Below are positions 46,954 to 54,809 of a DNA stretch of 64,000 bases, one piece after another. Origin of the DNA: Nocardia mikamii NBRC 108933 (lineage in GTDB: Bacteria; Actinomycetota; Actinomycetes; Mycobacteriales; Mycobacteriaceae); the NCBI RefSeq assembly GCF_001613505.1, contig NZ_BDCM01000008.1, positions 62,001 to 126,000 on the forward strand. Direction: 5' to 3'. Position numbers and translations under genes: made by a program. Position 1 is the first letter of the stretch, and the number at the start of each line of letters is the position of its first letter. Below the pieces are notes generated by a model, which did not search any database, had not been told where the DNA came from, and saw only the letters and a list, made by a program, of their open reading frames with translations.

Positions 46954-48002
46954 CGAACCTCCTGTGCCACCGGCGGATACAGCGTCGCCGCGAAATCACC
47001 GATGCGCGCGATCAAGCGGTCGAAGAAGGCGGCCGGATCGGTGCCGACCGCGATATCGGCATTGGGCGTGCGGCCCCACATCCCCGCCCAATCGGCGACC
47101 GTGCTGCCGCGGGTAAGGGTGCCGGCCAGCTCGACGTCCACGGTGGCCGGGCGCAGCACCGCCAGGGTCGGTTCGAGCGCGACCGCCGCGGCGAACGGAT
47201 CGTGCATATGCGCCAGGTACCCCTGGTCGTAGTGCTGGTGGAACTCGAAGTAGAACCGGACCGCGTCGATCAGGAACCGCACGATCGGATTGGTGGCCTC
47301 GGACCGGAGGCCGGGCGGATCGCCGGGTGCGGGCATCGCGGCGCCGGCGCAGTGTGCCCGTTCGGCGATCCGTCGCAGATGTTCCGGGAACATCTCGATC
47401 GATTCGGTGATGTCGAGCGCGCAGACGATCGGTCGCCGATCCTGCGGCACCGAGGAGAACGCGTCGAAGACCACTTTGGCGGCCTCCGGGTCGACATGCA
47501 CGTTCCACTCGTTGGTGGGGGTGGTGTTACCGGGATGCCGGAACGCGCCCCCCATGATCACCAGCCGCCGAAGCAGGTGCGGCAGTTGGGGTTCCAGTTC
47601 CAGTGCCAGGGCCAGATTCGTCAACGGCCCGGTGCACAGGCCCAGGACCGCGCCGGGACTCGCCCGGACGGTGTCGACCCACAGCTGTGCCGCCGAACGA
47701 TCCGACAGCGGGCGCGGCGAAGGCGGCAATTCGGCATAGCCGATTCCGTGCGGCCCGTGGGTGTCCTCGGTGGTGCGCAGCGGAATCGCCAACGGCTGCG
47801 CCGCCCCCAGCGCCACTTCGATGGCCGGTGCCCGGCACAGATCCAGCAGAGCCAGATTGTTCGCCGCGACCTGCGCGGTGGGCACATTGCCTCCGGTCGA
47901 GGCGATTCCGGCGATCTCCAGCTGCGGATCCGCCAGCAGATACAGCAGTGCCAGCGCATCGTCGATTCCGGTGTCTACGTCCACCATGATCGTCTGCCGC
48001 AC
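46950..48002 (-). CDS. Nucleoside hydrolase (IunH family)
   Basis: 350 residues. The GTG at 48002 gives the standard start (MRQTIMVDVDTGIDDALALL). The calcium-binding DxDxGxDDA motif sits at residues 8-15. Further family landmarks are GPLTNLALAL, MGGAF, NEWNVHVDPEAAKVVF and a C-terminal HDPFAAAVAL. The enzyme hydrolyses the N-glycosidic bond of a ribonucleoside. A longer upstream frame exists but has no family resemblance. It is coupled to the amidohydrolase gene. Confidence 0.92.
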   Translation of the reverse strand: MRQTIMVDVDTGIDDALALLYLLADPQLEIAGIASTGGNVPTAQVAANNLALLDLCRAPAIEVALGAAQPLAIPLRTTEDTHGPHGIGYAELPPSPRPLSDRSAAQLWVDTVRASPGAVLGLCTGPLTNLALALELEPQLPHLLRRLVIMGGAFRHPGNTTPTNEWNVHVDPEAAKVVFDAFSSVPQDRRPIVCALDITESIEMFPEHLRRIAERAHCAGAAMPAPGDPPGLRSEATNPIVRFLIDAVRFYFEFHQHYDQGYLAHMHDPFAAAVALEPTLAVLRPATVDVELAGTLTRGSTVADWAGMWGRTPNADIAVGTDPAAFFDRLIARIGDFAATLYPPVAQEVR

Positions 48003-48147
48003 GGTGCGAGAGTAGCGGCCCGCCGCCGGCTCGCCCCGTCCGGCCTGTCGGCGCGCGAAACGATGCGGCCGGGGGTAGTTTCGACATGTCATTTCTCGTG
48101 TTGTGGTCCGTGCGCGTTTCTCGCAGCGGCCTGGGGGTGTTTCGCCG

Positions 48148-48558
48148 GTGAGATTCGCGGACCGTTTCAACGATGTCGTCGCGCAATGGGAGCAGGTGCA
48201 CGGTACCCGGATGACCAATCGCGCGTTGGCTTTTCGCGTGACGCAGGCCGGGCATCCGGTGTCGGCGACCTATCTGTCCCAGCTGCGCTCGGGCAACCGG
48301 GACAACCCGTCACAAGCGCTGGTCGAGACCGTGGCCAGGGTGCTGGCGGTGGAAATGACCCGGTTCAACGACGGCGGGCCGGGCGATCCTGCCCCCGGGG
48401 ACGACCTGGTGTCGTCGGCGGTGGAGGATCCGGCGTTGCGGCGGCTGCTCACCACCGCGGCCGGACTGTCCGCCTCCTCGATCGAGCTGCTCTCGGATGT
48501 GGCGGCCAAGCTGCGGCTCGCCGAGGGATTGGCGCCGGGCACGACGGCCCAGCTGTAG
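48148..48558 (+). CDS. EspR-like helix-turn-helix regulator
   Basis: 136 residues from a GTG at 48148. RFADRFNDVVAQWEQVHG and VSATYLSQLRSGNRDNPSQALVETVARVL follow the pattern of M. tuberculosis EspR (APYLSQLRSGNRTNPS), where this helix-turn-helix binds DNA. The C-terminal part (LRRLLTTAAGLSASSIELLSDVAAKLRLAEGL) resembles EspR's dimerisation helices. EspR acts as a nucleoid-associated activator of virulence and lipid loci. The role of this homologue is unknown, and no ESX genes are nearby. A FAD monooxygenase gene converges on it. Confidence 0.82.
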   Translation: MRFADRFNDVVAQWEQVHGTRMTNRALAFRVTQAGHPVSATYLSQLRSGNRDNPSQALVETVARVLAVEMTRFNDGGPGDPAPGDDLVSSAVEDPALRRLLTTAAGLSASSIELLSDVAAKLRLAEGLAPGTTAQL

Positions 48559-48565
48559 CCCGCGC

Positions 48566-49810
48566 CTACCGGCCGGTCACGGCGGTGGAGGCCGCGTACG
48601 CGGGAAGTTCGTATTCGTCGGTCTTGCCGAAGAACAGCTTCATCATCACCGGCCGCATCGGCTTCGACATCATGATCCGGTTGGCGGTCCGGCGCAGCGA
48701 TGTGCCGAAGTCGCTGGGGGACAGCATCATATCGATGCCGCCGCCGGGAAGTTCCTTGGCCTTGCCGAGGAACGGCGTGACCTTGTCCTCGTAACGGCGC
48801 AGCGCCGCCGGCACATCGCCGGGATCGGCCGCGAGCTCACCGGCGAGGATGTAGGCGCCGACGAGCGCCATGGCGGTGCCCATTCCGGTCATCGGGGAGC
48901 CGCAGTATCCGGCGTCGCCGACGAGAGTCACGCGGCCGGCCGCCAGAGTGGGCATGTCGATGCGCGCGAGTTCGTCGAAGTAGAAGTCGTCGGCCTCGGT
49001 CATCGCCGCCAGGATCGTCGGTGCGTGCCAGTGCGGCTGGGAGCCGATCTTCTCGTGGATCAGCCGCTGCTGAGCGGCGGTATCGCGGCGCAGCGCCGGG
49101 TCGGGCTCGCCGAGCAGGGTGAGAATCGCCTTCGCGGTGGCGGGATCGCGGTCGGGCCGCAAACCCACCGCGGCGGAGGGAACCAGCTGCATCGCGAACC
49201 AGCCGGGCGTGAGCCCCTCCGGGGTGGGCATCGTGAAGAACGAGGCGTATCCACCGAGGAATGTGCTGAACTGCTCCTCCGGGCCGAAGGCCAGTCGCCG
49301 GGTCGCCGAATGCACGCCGTCGGCACCGACGACGAGGTCGAAGCGCCCGCTGCGTCCCGAGGCGAACCCCACCGTCACGCCGGTGTCGTCCTGGGTCAGC
49401 GATTCGATCCAGTCGCCGTAGCGGTAGTCCAGCTCGCCGCCGGCCGCGGCGACGGCGTCGAGCAGCACCTGGTTCAGGTCGCCGCGGGTGATCTCGATTT
49501 CGGCCACCGGGCCCTTGCCTTCGAAGTGCTCCATCGACATGTTCGCGTAGGTGCGGCCCTTGTGATCGATGTAGGAGATGCCGAGTTCTTCGAGCTGATA
49601 CTCGGCGATGCCCGGCATCAGGCCCATGCGCTCGGCCACTTCGCGGCTGGGCCCGCGCAGATCGACCGCCTGTCCGCCCGGGCGGAGAGCGGTGGCGCGC
49701 TCCGCGACGGTGACCGCGACGCCGGCTCGAAGCAGTTGCAGCGCAACGGCATTGCCGGCGATGCCGCCGCCGGAGATCAGGATGTGCAGGGGGCGGGAGA
49801 CGGTGTTCAT
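48566..49810 (-). CDS. FAD-dependent aromatic-type monooxygenase
   Basis: 414 residues from ATG 49810. FAD motifs: GGGIAGNAVALQLLRAG at about 14-30, the DG motif in LVVGADGVHSATR near 165, and the GD motif RVTLVGDAGYCGSPMTGMGT near 290. It belongs to the PHBH/TetX-like group A flavin monooxygenases, which hydroxylate aromatic substrates including drugs such as tetracycline or rifampicin. The substrate is not predictable. It is divergent from a TetR gene across a large nested palindrome, so it is probably repressed by that regulator and induced by its substrate. Confidence 0.9.
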   Translation of the reverse strand: MNTVSRPLHILISGGGIAGNAVALQLLRAGVAVTVAERATALRPGGQAVDLRGPSREVAERMGLMPGIAEYQLEELGISYIDHKGRTYANMSMEHFEGKGPVAEIEITRGDLNQVLLDAVAAAGGELDYRYGDWIESLTQDDTGVTVGFASGRSGRFDLVVGADGVHSATRRLAFGPEEQFSTFLGGYASFFTMPTPEGLTPGWFAMQLVPSAAVGLRPDRDPATAKAILTLLGEPDPALRRDTAAQQRLIHEKIGSQPHWHAPTILAAMTEADDFYFDELARIDMPTLAAGRVTLVGDAGYCGSPMTGMGTAMALVGAYILAGELAADPGDVPAALRRYEDKVTPFLGKAKELPGGGIDMMLSPSDFGTSLRRTANRIMMSKPMRPVMMKLFFGKTDEYELPAYAASTAVTGR

Positions 49811-49836
49811 GGTGGCGGTTCCTATCGGTTGGTCCG

Positions 49837-49899
49837 AACGTCTTAGACAAATGTGCCATACGGCTGGCACGTTTGTCTAGTACAAATGTCTAAGACGTT
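49837..49899. promoter_or_regulatory. Nested palindromic operator region of the monooxygenase/TetR divergon
   Basis: An outer inverted repeat with 13-bp perfect arms, AACGTCTTAGACA (49837-49849) and TGTCTAAGACGTT (49887-49899), encloses an inner one, TAGACAAA (49844-49851) / TTTGTCTA (49872-49879). A third pair is TTTGT-ctagt-ACAAA (49872-49886). The shared half-site TAGACA therefore occurs three times between the two divergent starts, fitting cooperative binding of TetR dimers. Confidence 0.7.
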
Positions 49900-49912
49900 G
49901 TAACCTGGACTT

Positions 49913-50485
49913 ATGGGTAATCGAGAGGATCTGTTGGCCGGGGCGAGGAAGGCGATTCTGGAGCGAGGTCTCGCCAAGGTGACCGCACGCGATATCGCCG
50001 GCGCGGCCGGGGTCAGCCTGGCCGCCATCGGCTATCACTTCGGCACGAAGGACCGATTGGTCGCCGAGGCCATCGCGGAGGTCACCGGTGACGAGATCGG
50101 CCGGGGGATGGAAGAGGCCATCCGCGACGCGGGGGAGGGGCGCACCCTGGCGCAATCGCTGGAGGCCACCTGGAACGGCATGATGGACGTCATCCAGAAC
50201 CACCCGGACCAGCTGATTCTCAGCTTCGAGAACGGGGTGCGGGTGGCGCGCTCACCGGAATCGCAGGAGTACTTCTCCCATGCCACCGAAGAGGTCTACG
50301 CGGGACTCGTCGAGCCGCTGCGTGAGGTGCATCCCGAGCTGTCGGCCGGAGATGCCCGCGCGGTCGCGAAACTGTATTTCGCGCTGTTCCAAGGCATCGC
50401 ACTGCAGTGGTTGATCGCCCCCGCCGGTGATCAGCTGACCGGTGACGACGTCGTCCGTGCGGTACGGGCGATGAGCCGGGAATAA
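49913..50485 (+). CDS. TetR-family regulator
   Basis: 190 residues. The helix-turn-helix is at about 5-50 (REDLLAGARKAILERGLAKVTARDIAGAAGVSLAAIGYHFGTKDRL), with the YHFGTKD motif common to TetR repressors of flavin monooxygenases and efflux pumps. The C-terminal domain is unassigned. It is divergent from the FAD monooxygenase, with the multi-palindrome operator region between the starts; it almost certainly controls both. Confidence 0.9.
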   Translation: MGNREDLLAGARKAILERGLAKVTARDIAGAAGVSLAAIGYHFGTKDRLVAEAIAEVTGDEIGRGMEEAIRDAGEGRTLAQSLEATWNGMMDVIQNHPDQLILSFENGVRVARSPESQEYFSHATEEVYAGLVEPLREVHPELSAGDARAVAKLYFALFQGIALQWLIAPAGDQLTGDDVVRAVRAMSRE

Positions 50486-50505
50486 CACGGGCACGGATGT
50501 TATTC
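50480..50505. terminator. Hairpin overlapping convergent stops
   Basis: GAATAACA (50480-50487) pairs with TGTTATTC (50498-50505) around a 10-nt loop. It straddles the end of the TetR gene and the stop of the convergent DUF2784 gene. AT-rich arms make it weaker than the other hairpins in the window. Confidence 0.45.
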
Positions 50506-50883
50506 GGCGACCGCGTGATGCGATCGGTACCGCCGGCGCCTGCCCAGCTGGACGAAGCCGATCCACGAGACCGCCACCAGCGCCACGACCAGGACACGCA
50601 CCAGGTCCAAGGCGCTGCGCGGATAGAGAACCCCGGTGAGGTAGTGGGCGATGAAGCCGGTCGACGGTAGGCCGGCTTCGCCACCGCGTTCCCTGGCCCA
50701 CGTCTCCAGAAACGTCAGCGGGCAGTCGACGCCGACGAGGACCGTGCTGAAACCCCAGGCCACCGCGGCGATGTGGGTCCAGATCGTCCACCGCCACCGC
50801 CACGCGACGAACCCGCCGACGACGAGGTAGGCGATGAACAGGAAATGCACACCCGCGGTGGCATCTGCCAGCAGCCGGTACAT
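50500..50883 (-). CDS. DUF2784 family membrane protein
   Basis: 127 residues from the ATG at 50883 (MYRLLADATAGVHFLFIAYLVVGG). About four membrane helices are present. The DUF2784 signature consists of the HxxFxxYxVxGGF start, a VDCPLTFLETWARERGG loop near residue 58 and the FIAHYLTG segment. The role is unknown; the family occurs widely in bacteria, usually as a lone gene. A GTG one codon earlier is an alternative start. Confidence 0.8.
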   Translation of the reverse strand: MYRLLADATAGVHFLFIAYLVVGGFVAWRWRWTIWTHIAAVAWGFSTVLVGVDCPLTFLETWARERGGEAGLPSTGFIAHYLTGVLYPRSALDLVRVLVVALVAVSWIGFVQLGRRRRYRSHHAVAE

Positions 50884-51021
50884 CACGTAATCCAGACTAA
50901 GGCGATCGTCGCCCACGTGCGCGGAATTTCACCGTCGGCTACGGAGCACCCCCGGTGAACGTCTTTGCCTCCCATGACCTTCCGATCGCGGGGCAGTGGA
51001 TCGACAGCTTGAAGATATCGG

Positions 51022-51042
51022 TACGCACATATGCGCATCTAA
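51022..51042. repeat. 21-bp direct repeat, copy 1
   Basis: TACGCACATATGCGCATC followed by TAA. It differs from copy 2 by one base. It contains the perfect palindrome ATGCGCAT and lies upstream of the DUF2784 gene. Confidence 0.6.
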
Positions 51043-51264
51043 CAATCTATCGGTAGGCGTGCCCCGGTGTCGCCGACCTGCTGGGGAGCGGCGCCGTCAA
51101 GCGGCTGGGACGGAAAAATCTGCGCCGACGGGCTGCAAAGGGGGGTGGCGCCGCGGCCGGCTGGAAAGTAGAGGTCCGGGATGCCTGTTGTCGCACTGGA
51201 GATTTGAGCGCTCGGCGAGATCGGAAGCCACATCTGGCTTGGGTTGGGCTATGTTCAATATTGA

Positions 51265-51285
51265 TACGCAGATATGCGCATCTAA
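51265..51285. repeat. 21-bp direct repeat, copy 2
   Basis: TACGCAGATATGCGCATC followed by TAA, 243 bp from copy 1. With its flanks it forms the near-palindrome GATACGCA-gata-TGCGCATC, suggesting a protein-binding site. Confidence 0.6.
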
Positions 51286-51365
51286 ACATGTTTTTCCTAG
51301 CCCACTCATAGCCAGTCGATCCCGAAAACTCTCGTCCAAAAGAAGGCCACCGACGTGGCCGAACT

Positions 51366-52847
51366 TCACCAGTTGGACGGCGCGTAGTCCTTGAGGAAGC
51401 AGCCGAAGAGGTCGACGCCGTCTTCGCCGCGCACGATCGGGTCGTAGACGCGGGCGGCGCCGTCGACGAGGTCGAGGGGAGCGTGGAACCCCTCCTCGGC
51501 GAGCCGGACCTTGGTGTAGTGCGGGCGCTCGTCGGTGATCCAGCCGGTGTCGACGGCGGTCATGAGGATGCGGTCGGTCTCGAACATCTCGCGGGCGCTG
51601 GTCCGGGTGAGCATGTTGAGCGCGGCCTTGGCCATATTGGTGTGCGGGTGGCCGGGACCCTTGTAGCCGCGGCCGAAGACACCTTCCATGGCGGAGACGT
51701 TGACGACGTATTTGCGGCGGGCCGGTGATGCGGCGAGCGCGGGCCGCAGCCGGGAGATCAACAGGAAGGGCGCGGTCGAGTTGCACAGCTGCACTTCGAG
51801 CAGTTCGGTGGCGTCGACCTCGGCGACGGTCTGTACCCAGCTGTTGGTGTGGGCGAGATCGGGTACCAGCCCACCGGCATCGATCGCCACGCCACGCGAA
51901 ATGCGTTCGGGGGTGGCGGATCCCGCGACCAGGGCGAGATCGGTGACCTCGGCGGCGGACAGGGTGGTCGGTGCCGGCGCGGAGTGCAGGGAGGCGGTCA
52001 GTGCGTTCGGGTGGGCCTGGGTGGTGTGGCCGAAGGTGATGGTGTCGGGTAGTTCACCCGCGGGGAGCGGCGCGGATTCGGCCTCGACGAGCGCGGCGTA
52101 GGCGCCGGCCGAGCGGCGGACGGTCTGAGCCGCGTTGTTGATGATGATGTCCAGTGGCCCCTGCGCGGCGACATCGTCTGCGAGGGCGACGACCTGGGCC
52201 GGATCGCGCAGGTCGATGCCGACGATGCGCAGCCGGTGCAGCCATTCGGCGCTGTCGGGCTGGGCGGTGAAGCGGCGGATCGCGTCGTTGGGAAAGCGGG
52301 TGGTGACGGTGGTGTGGGCGCCGTCGCGCAGCAGCCGCAGGGCGATGTACATGCCGATCTTGGCGCGGCCGCCGGTGAGCAGCGCGCGGCGGCCGGACAG
52401 GTCGGTGCGGGCGTCGCGTTTGGCGTGGTTGTGGGCGGCGCAGTCGGGGCACAGCTGGTGATAGAAGCGGTCGACGCGGGTGTAGCGCTGTTTGCAGATG
52501 TAGCAGGGCCGTGCGCGCAGCAGTGTGCCCGCGGCGTCGCCGTCGACGGAGGTGGACAGCGGGATGCCGGCCGTCTCGTCGTCGATGCGGTGGGGGGAGC
52601 CGGTGGCGGTGGCGGCGACCACCGCCCGGTCGGCTTCGGCGACGGCGGCGCGGGCCTGATCGCGGCGACGGCGCTTCAGTTTCTTGAACAGGTGCCCGAC
52701 CGCACGCTGTACCGCGACGGAGTCGGGGTGGTTGTCGTCGAGCAGTGCGGCCTGGTCGAGGACGCGCAGGCAGATCGCCAGCTCCTCGGCATCGATGGTG
52801 TCCGGCGGGGACGTGGTGGGCGCGGTCGTCGTGGTGTGCTCAGCCAT
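51366..52847 (-). CDS. Zinc-ribbon SDR fusion protein with noncanonical active site
   Basis: 493 residues. The N-terminal helical region (about 20-80, rich in Arg/Lys at 55-66) leads into a C2C2 zinc ribbon with Cys115, Cys118, Cys133 and Cys136. An SDR domain with the cofactor loop TGGRAKIG at 158-165, INNAA near 237 and Asn356 follows. Ser385 is in place and Lys407 is present, but the usual catalytic Tyr four residues before it is Thr403 (HTNMAK). The protein therefore binds NAD(P) but may not be a normal dehydrogenase. The function is unknown, and it is not in an operon. Confidence 0.82.
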   Translation of the reverse strand: MAEHTTTTAPTTSPPDTIDAEELAICLRVLDQAALLDDNHPDSVAVQRAVGHLFKKLKRRRRDQARAAVAEADRAVVAATATGSPHRIDDETAGIPLSTSVDGDAAGTLLRARPCYICKQRYTRVDRFYHQLCPDCAAHNHAKRDARTDLSGRRALLTGGRAKIGMYIALRLLRDGAHTTVTTRFPNDAIRRFTAQPDSAEWLHRLRIVGIDLRDPAQVVALADDVAAQGPLDIIINNAAQTVRRSAGAYAALVEAESAPLPAGELPDTITFGHTTQAHPNALTASLHSAPAPTTLSAAEVTDLALVAGSATPERISRGVAIDAGGLVPDLAHTNSWVQTVAEVDATELLEVQLCNSTAPFLLISRLRPALAASPARRKYVVNVSAMEGVFGRGYKGPGHPHTNMAKAALNMLTRTSAREMFETDRILMTAVDTGWITDERPHYTKVRLAEEGFHAPLDLVDGAARVYDPIVRGEDGVDLFGCFLKDYAPSNW

Positions 52848-52930
52848 CGTGCTGCCGGATGATCCTTCGTGTGCGGGGGTGTGCCGCCGCCTATTGTCTC
52901 ATCGCTGCTGTTGGGAGCTACCGGGGCTCC

Positions 52931-53788
52931 TCAGCGCGGGGTGTAGTGGATGGGCCGGTGGTCGGTGTGCTGGTCGTCGATGAAGTTGGCGATGGCTTCC
53001 ACGACCAGCAGCGGCTCGGTCAGCGGCAGCCAGGGGTCGGCGGGCAGTTCGCGCAGCCAGAGGCGGTCGACGTCGCGGCGGATGTGGTGTCGCAGGCTGG
53101 GCAGGGCGGCGGTGTCGGCGCGGTCGAGGATGAGCTGGACCGGTACGGCGGTGTGTTGCGGGCGCGGGTGGCGCAGGTGGTGGATGAGGTTGGCCGAGAC
53201 GATTCGGGCGCCGGCGAGCAGGTCGGTGGGCCAGGTGCCCGCCTGGGGGACGATCCGGGCGCGCAGGCGGGGCCAGTGCAGGAGGCGGCGGCCGAGGACC
53301 AGCCAGCTCAGACGCGGTAGCCGCCACCAGGGGCTGCGGGGGCAGCGGAGGTCGCGCAGTGCGAGGGCCAAGTGGTCGAGGTGGGGTGCCGACAGGGCGG
53401 TGGCGGAGGCGATGCGGGTATTGGCGCGCGGGTCGCCGAGGGCGTACCAGAGCTGGATCGCGCCCCAGCCGTGGCCGGCGAGGTGGGCAGGTGTGCGGGG
53501 GCTGACGGCGTCGAGGACGGCGAACAGGTCGTCGGCGAGGTGGGGCAGCCGGTAGCGGTGGGTGCGGGTGGGTGCGCTGGAGCGGCCGTGTCCGCGGACG
53601 TCGTAGGTGACCACGTGGAAGCTGTCGGCGAGTCCGGTGGCGACGTGGTTCCAGATGCGGTGGGTGTCGGTGATGCCGGGGATCAGCACGATGGTGTCGG
53701 CTTCGGGGTGGCCGTATTCGTAGACGGCGAGGTCGCCGCCGGGGGCGGTGACGGTGCGGTGGCGGGAGGGGGTGCGGGCTGGGTTCAT
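52931..53788 (-). CDS. Alpha/beta-hydrolase fold protein lacking a nucleophile
   Basis: 285 residues from ATG 53788; further upstream the frame runs antisense into the TetR gene and is not real. LIPGITDTHRIWNHV (oxyanion region) and VVTYDVRGHGRSSAP are typical of epoxide-hydrolase/dehalogenase-like hydrolases. At the nucleophile elbow it reads AGHGWGA with Gly107, where the family has GHDWGA (Asp) or GxSxG (Ser). The C-terminal part contains possible Asp and His members. It is divergent from the TetR gene, with two palindromic sites between them. Confidence 0.85.
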   Translation of the reverse strand: MNPARTPSRHRTVTAPGGDLAVYEYGHPEADTIVLIPGITDTHRIWNHVATGLADSFHVVTYDVRGHGRSSAPTRTHRYRLPHLADDLFAVLDAVSPRTPAHLAGHGWGAIQLWYALGDPRANTRIASATALSAPHLDHLALALRDLRCPRSPWWRLPRLSWLVLGRRLLHWPRLRARIVPQAGTWPTDLLAGARIVSANLIHHLRHPRPQHTAVPVQLILDRADTAALPSLRHHIRRDVDRLWLRELPADPWLPLTEPLLVVEAIANFIDDQHTDHRPIHYTPR

Positions 53789-53822
53789 CGGTCTACCTCG
53801 TGAGCGCGGGACGGAGCCGCTC

Positions 53823-53957
53823 GTACTGCCGGTACGGTCAACGGTACCGACAGTACGCGATCGGCTTTCCGCCGGCGCGCCTCGGTGGCAGATCTGCTCG
53901 AGGGTCGGGGATTTCGGCGGGTGAACGATCGGCGGTCGATTTCGTACCGCCGGTACG
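53823..53957. promoter_or_regulatory. Two TetR-type palindromes (34 bp and 15 bp)
   Basis: A 34-bp interrupted palindrome at 53823-53856 (GTACTG-n-CGGTAC-n-GT ... AC-n-GTACCG-n-CAGTAC) is followed by the perfect 15-bp inverted repeat CGTACCG-c-CGGTACG at 53943-53957. Both share a GTACCG/CGGTAC core and lie between the divergent hydrolase and TetR starts. They are probably bound by the TetR product. Confidence 0.7.
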
Positions 53958-53998
53958 TGTAGCCTGAGTGGAACTATTCGCTCGGCTGGGAGGTGCCC

Positions 53999-54718
53999 AT
54001 GGTGTCTCGGGCCGGACGGCGAGCCGCGCCGGGGGTTACGCGGGAGGAGATCGTGGACGCGGCGATCCGTGTGATCGATCGGGACGGACCGCAGCCGAGT
54101 ATGGACGACATCGCCCGCGCGGCGGGGATGACGAAACCGCGGTTGTATCGGCAGTTCGCGGACAAGGCGGATCTGTACACGGAGATCGCCGATCGGATGT
54201 CGCGCGATGCGTTCGCCGCGGCGGGGCAGGACATGACGTTGCTGTTGCAGCCGCCGCGGCCCGCGCTGCAGCGGGTGTTCACCGCGTATGCCGCCGGAAT
54301 TCTGGCCCATCCCAATGTCTTTCGCTTCTTGATGCGGGCGCCGGTGGTGCAGACGGCGCAGGCGAGCCGCTCGGGTGGTGAGGCGGTGGGGGCGGTGATG
54401 CAATTCGACCTGGGCCGCGATGCGGCGCGGCGGTTCGCGAAGCTCGCGCGGTCGATCGCGGAGGCGGTACCGATCGAGACGGTGGGGCTGGACTATCTGG
54501 CGCGGGCGGTCGTCGGTGTAGTGGTGGCGACGACGGATCTGTGGCTGGAGGGTTCGGAGGCGCCGAGGCGGACCAGCGCGGATTTCGTGGCGGAACTCAC
54601 CGAGTTGGTGTGGTCGCTGATCGATGGGTTTCTGCGGCGGCAGCGAATCGTGGCGGATCCGGAGGTTCCGATTTTCAGCACGCTCGCGGAGGTGAATACC
54701 GCGCGCGAGGCACACTGA
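53999..54718 (+). CDS. TetR-family regulator
   Basis: 239 residues. ATG 53999 follows GGGAGG at the right spacing; a GTG two codons earlier lies inside that site. The helix-turn-helix is at about 15-60 (TREEIVDAAIRVIDRDGPQPSMDDIARAAGMTKPRLYRQFADKADLY). The ligand domain is unassigned, with a basic SEAPRRTS stretch near residue 185. It is divergent from the nucleophile-less hydrolase and probably its repressor. Confidence 0.9.
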   Translation: MVSRAGRRAAPGVTREEIVDAAIRVIDRDGPQPSMDDIARAAGMTKPRLYRQFADKADLYTEIADRMSRDAFAAAGQDMTLLLQPPRPALQRVFTAYAAGILAHPNVFRFLMRAPVVQTAQASRSGGEAVGAVMQFDLGRDAARRFAKLARSIAEAVPIETVGLDYLARAVVGVVVATTDLWLEGSEAPRRTSADFVAELTELVWSLIDGFLRRQRIVADPEVPIFSTLAEVNTAREAH

Positions 54719-54809
54719 ACGGCGTTGTTGACATGCCGCCAATAGTGCGCCAGGCTGGTGCGCGGGGCCGGTGCGGTCCGGTCCTGGGTACGAGACGAAG
54801 GAAGTAACG

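Larger units (their letters stand above)
50884..51365. other. Intergenic region with no convincing gene
   Basis: Frames here are short, lack ribosome-binding sites and show no domain. The notable content is the pair of 21-bp direct repeats described separately, and an AT-richer stretch around 51250-51310. Confidence 0.5.

Noticed and set aside
50996-51394. 132-residue frame containing both 21-bp repeats in the same phase
   Set aside because: The repeats give similar peptides (HICAS, QICAS) only because 243 is divisible by 3. The rest is Arg/Pro-rich noise with no ribosome-binding site.
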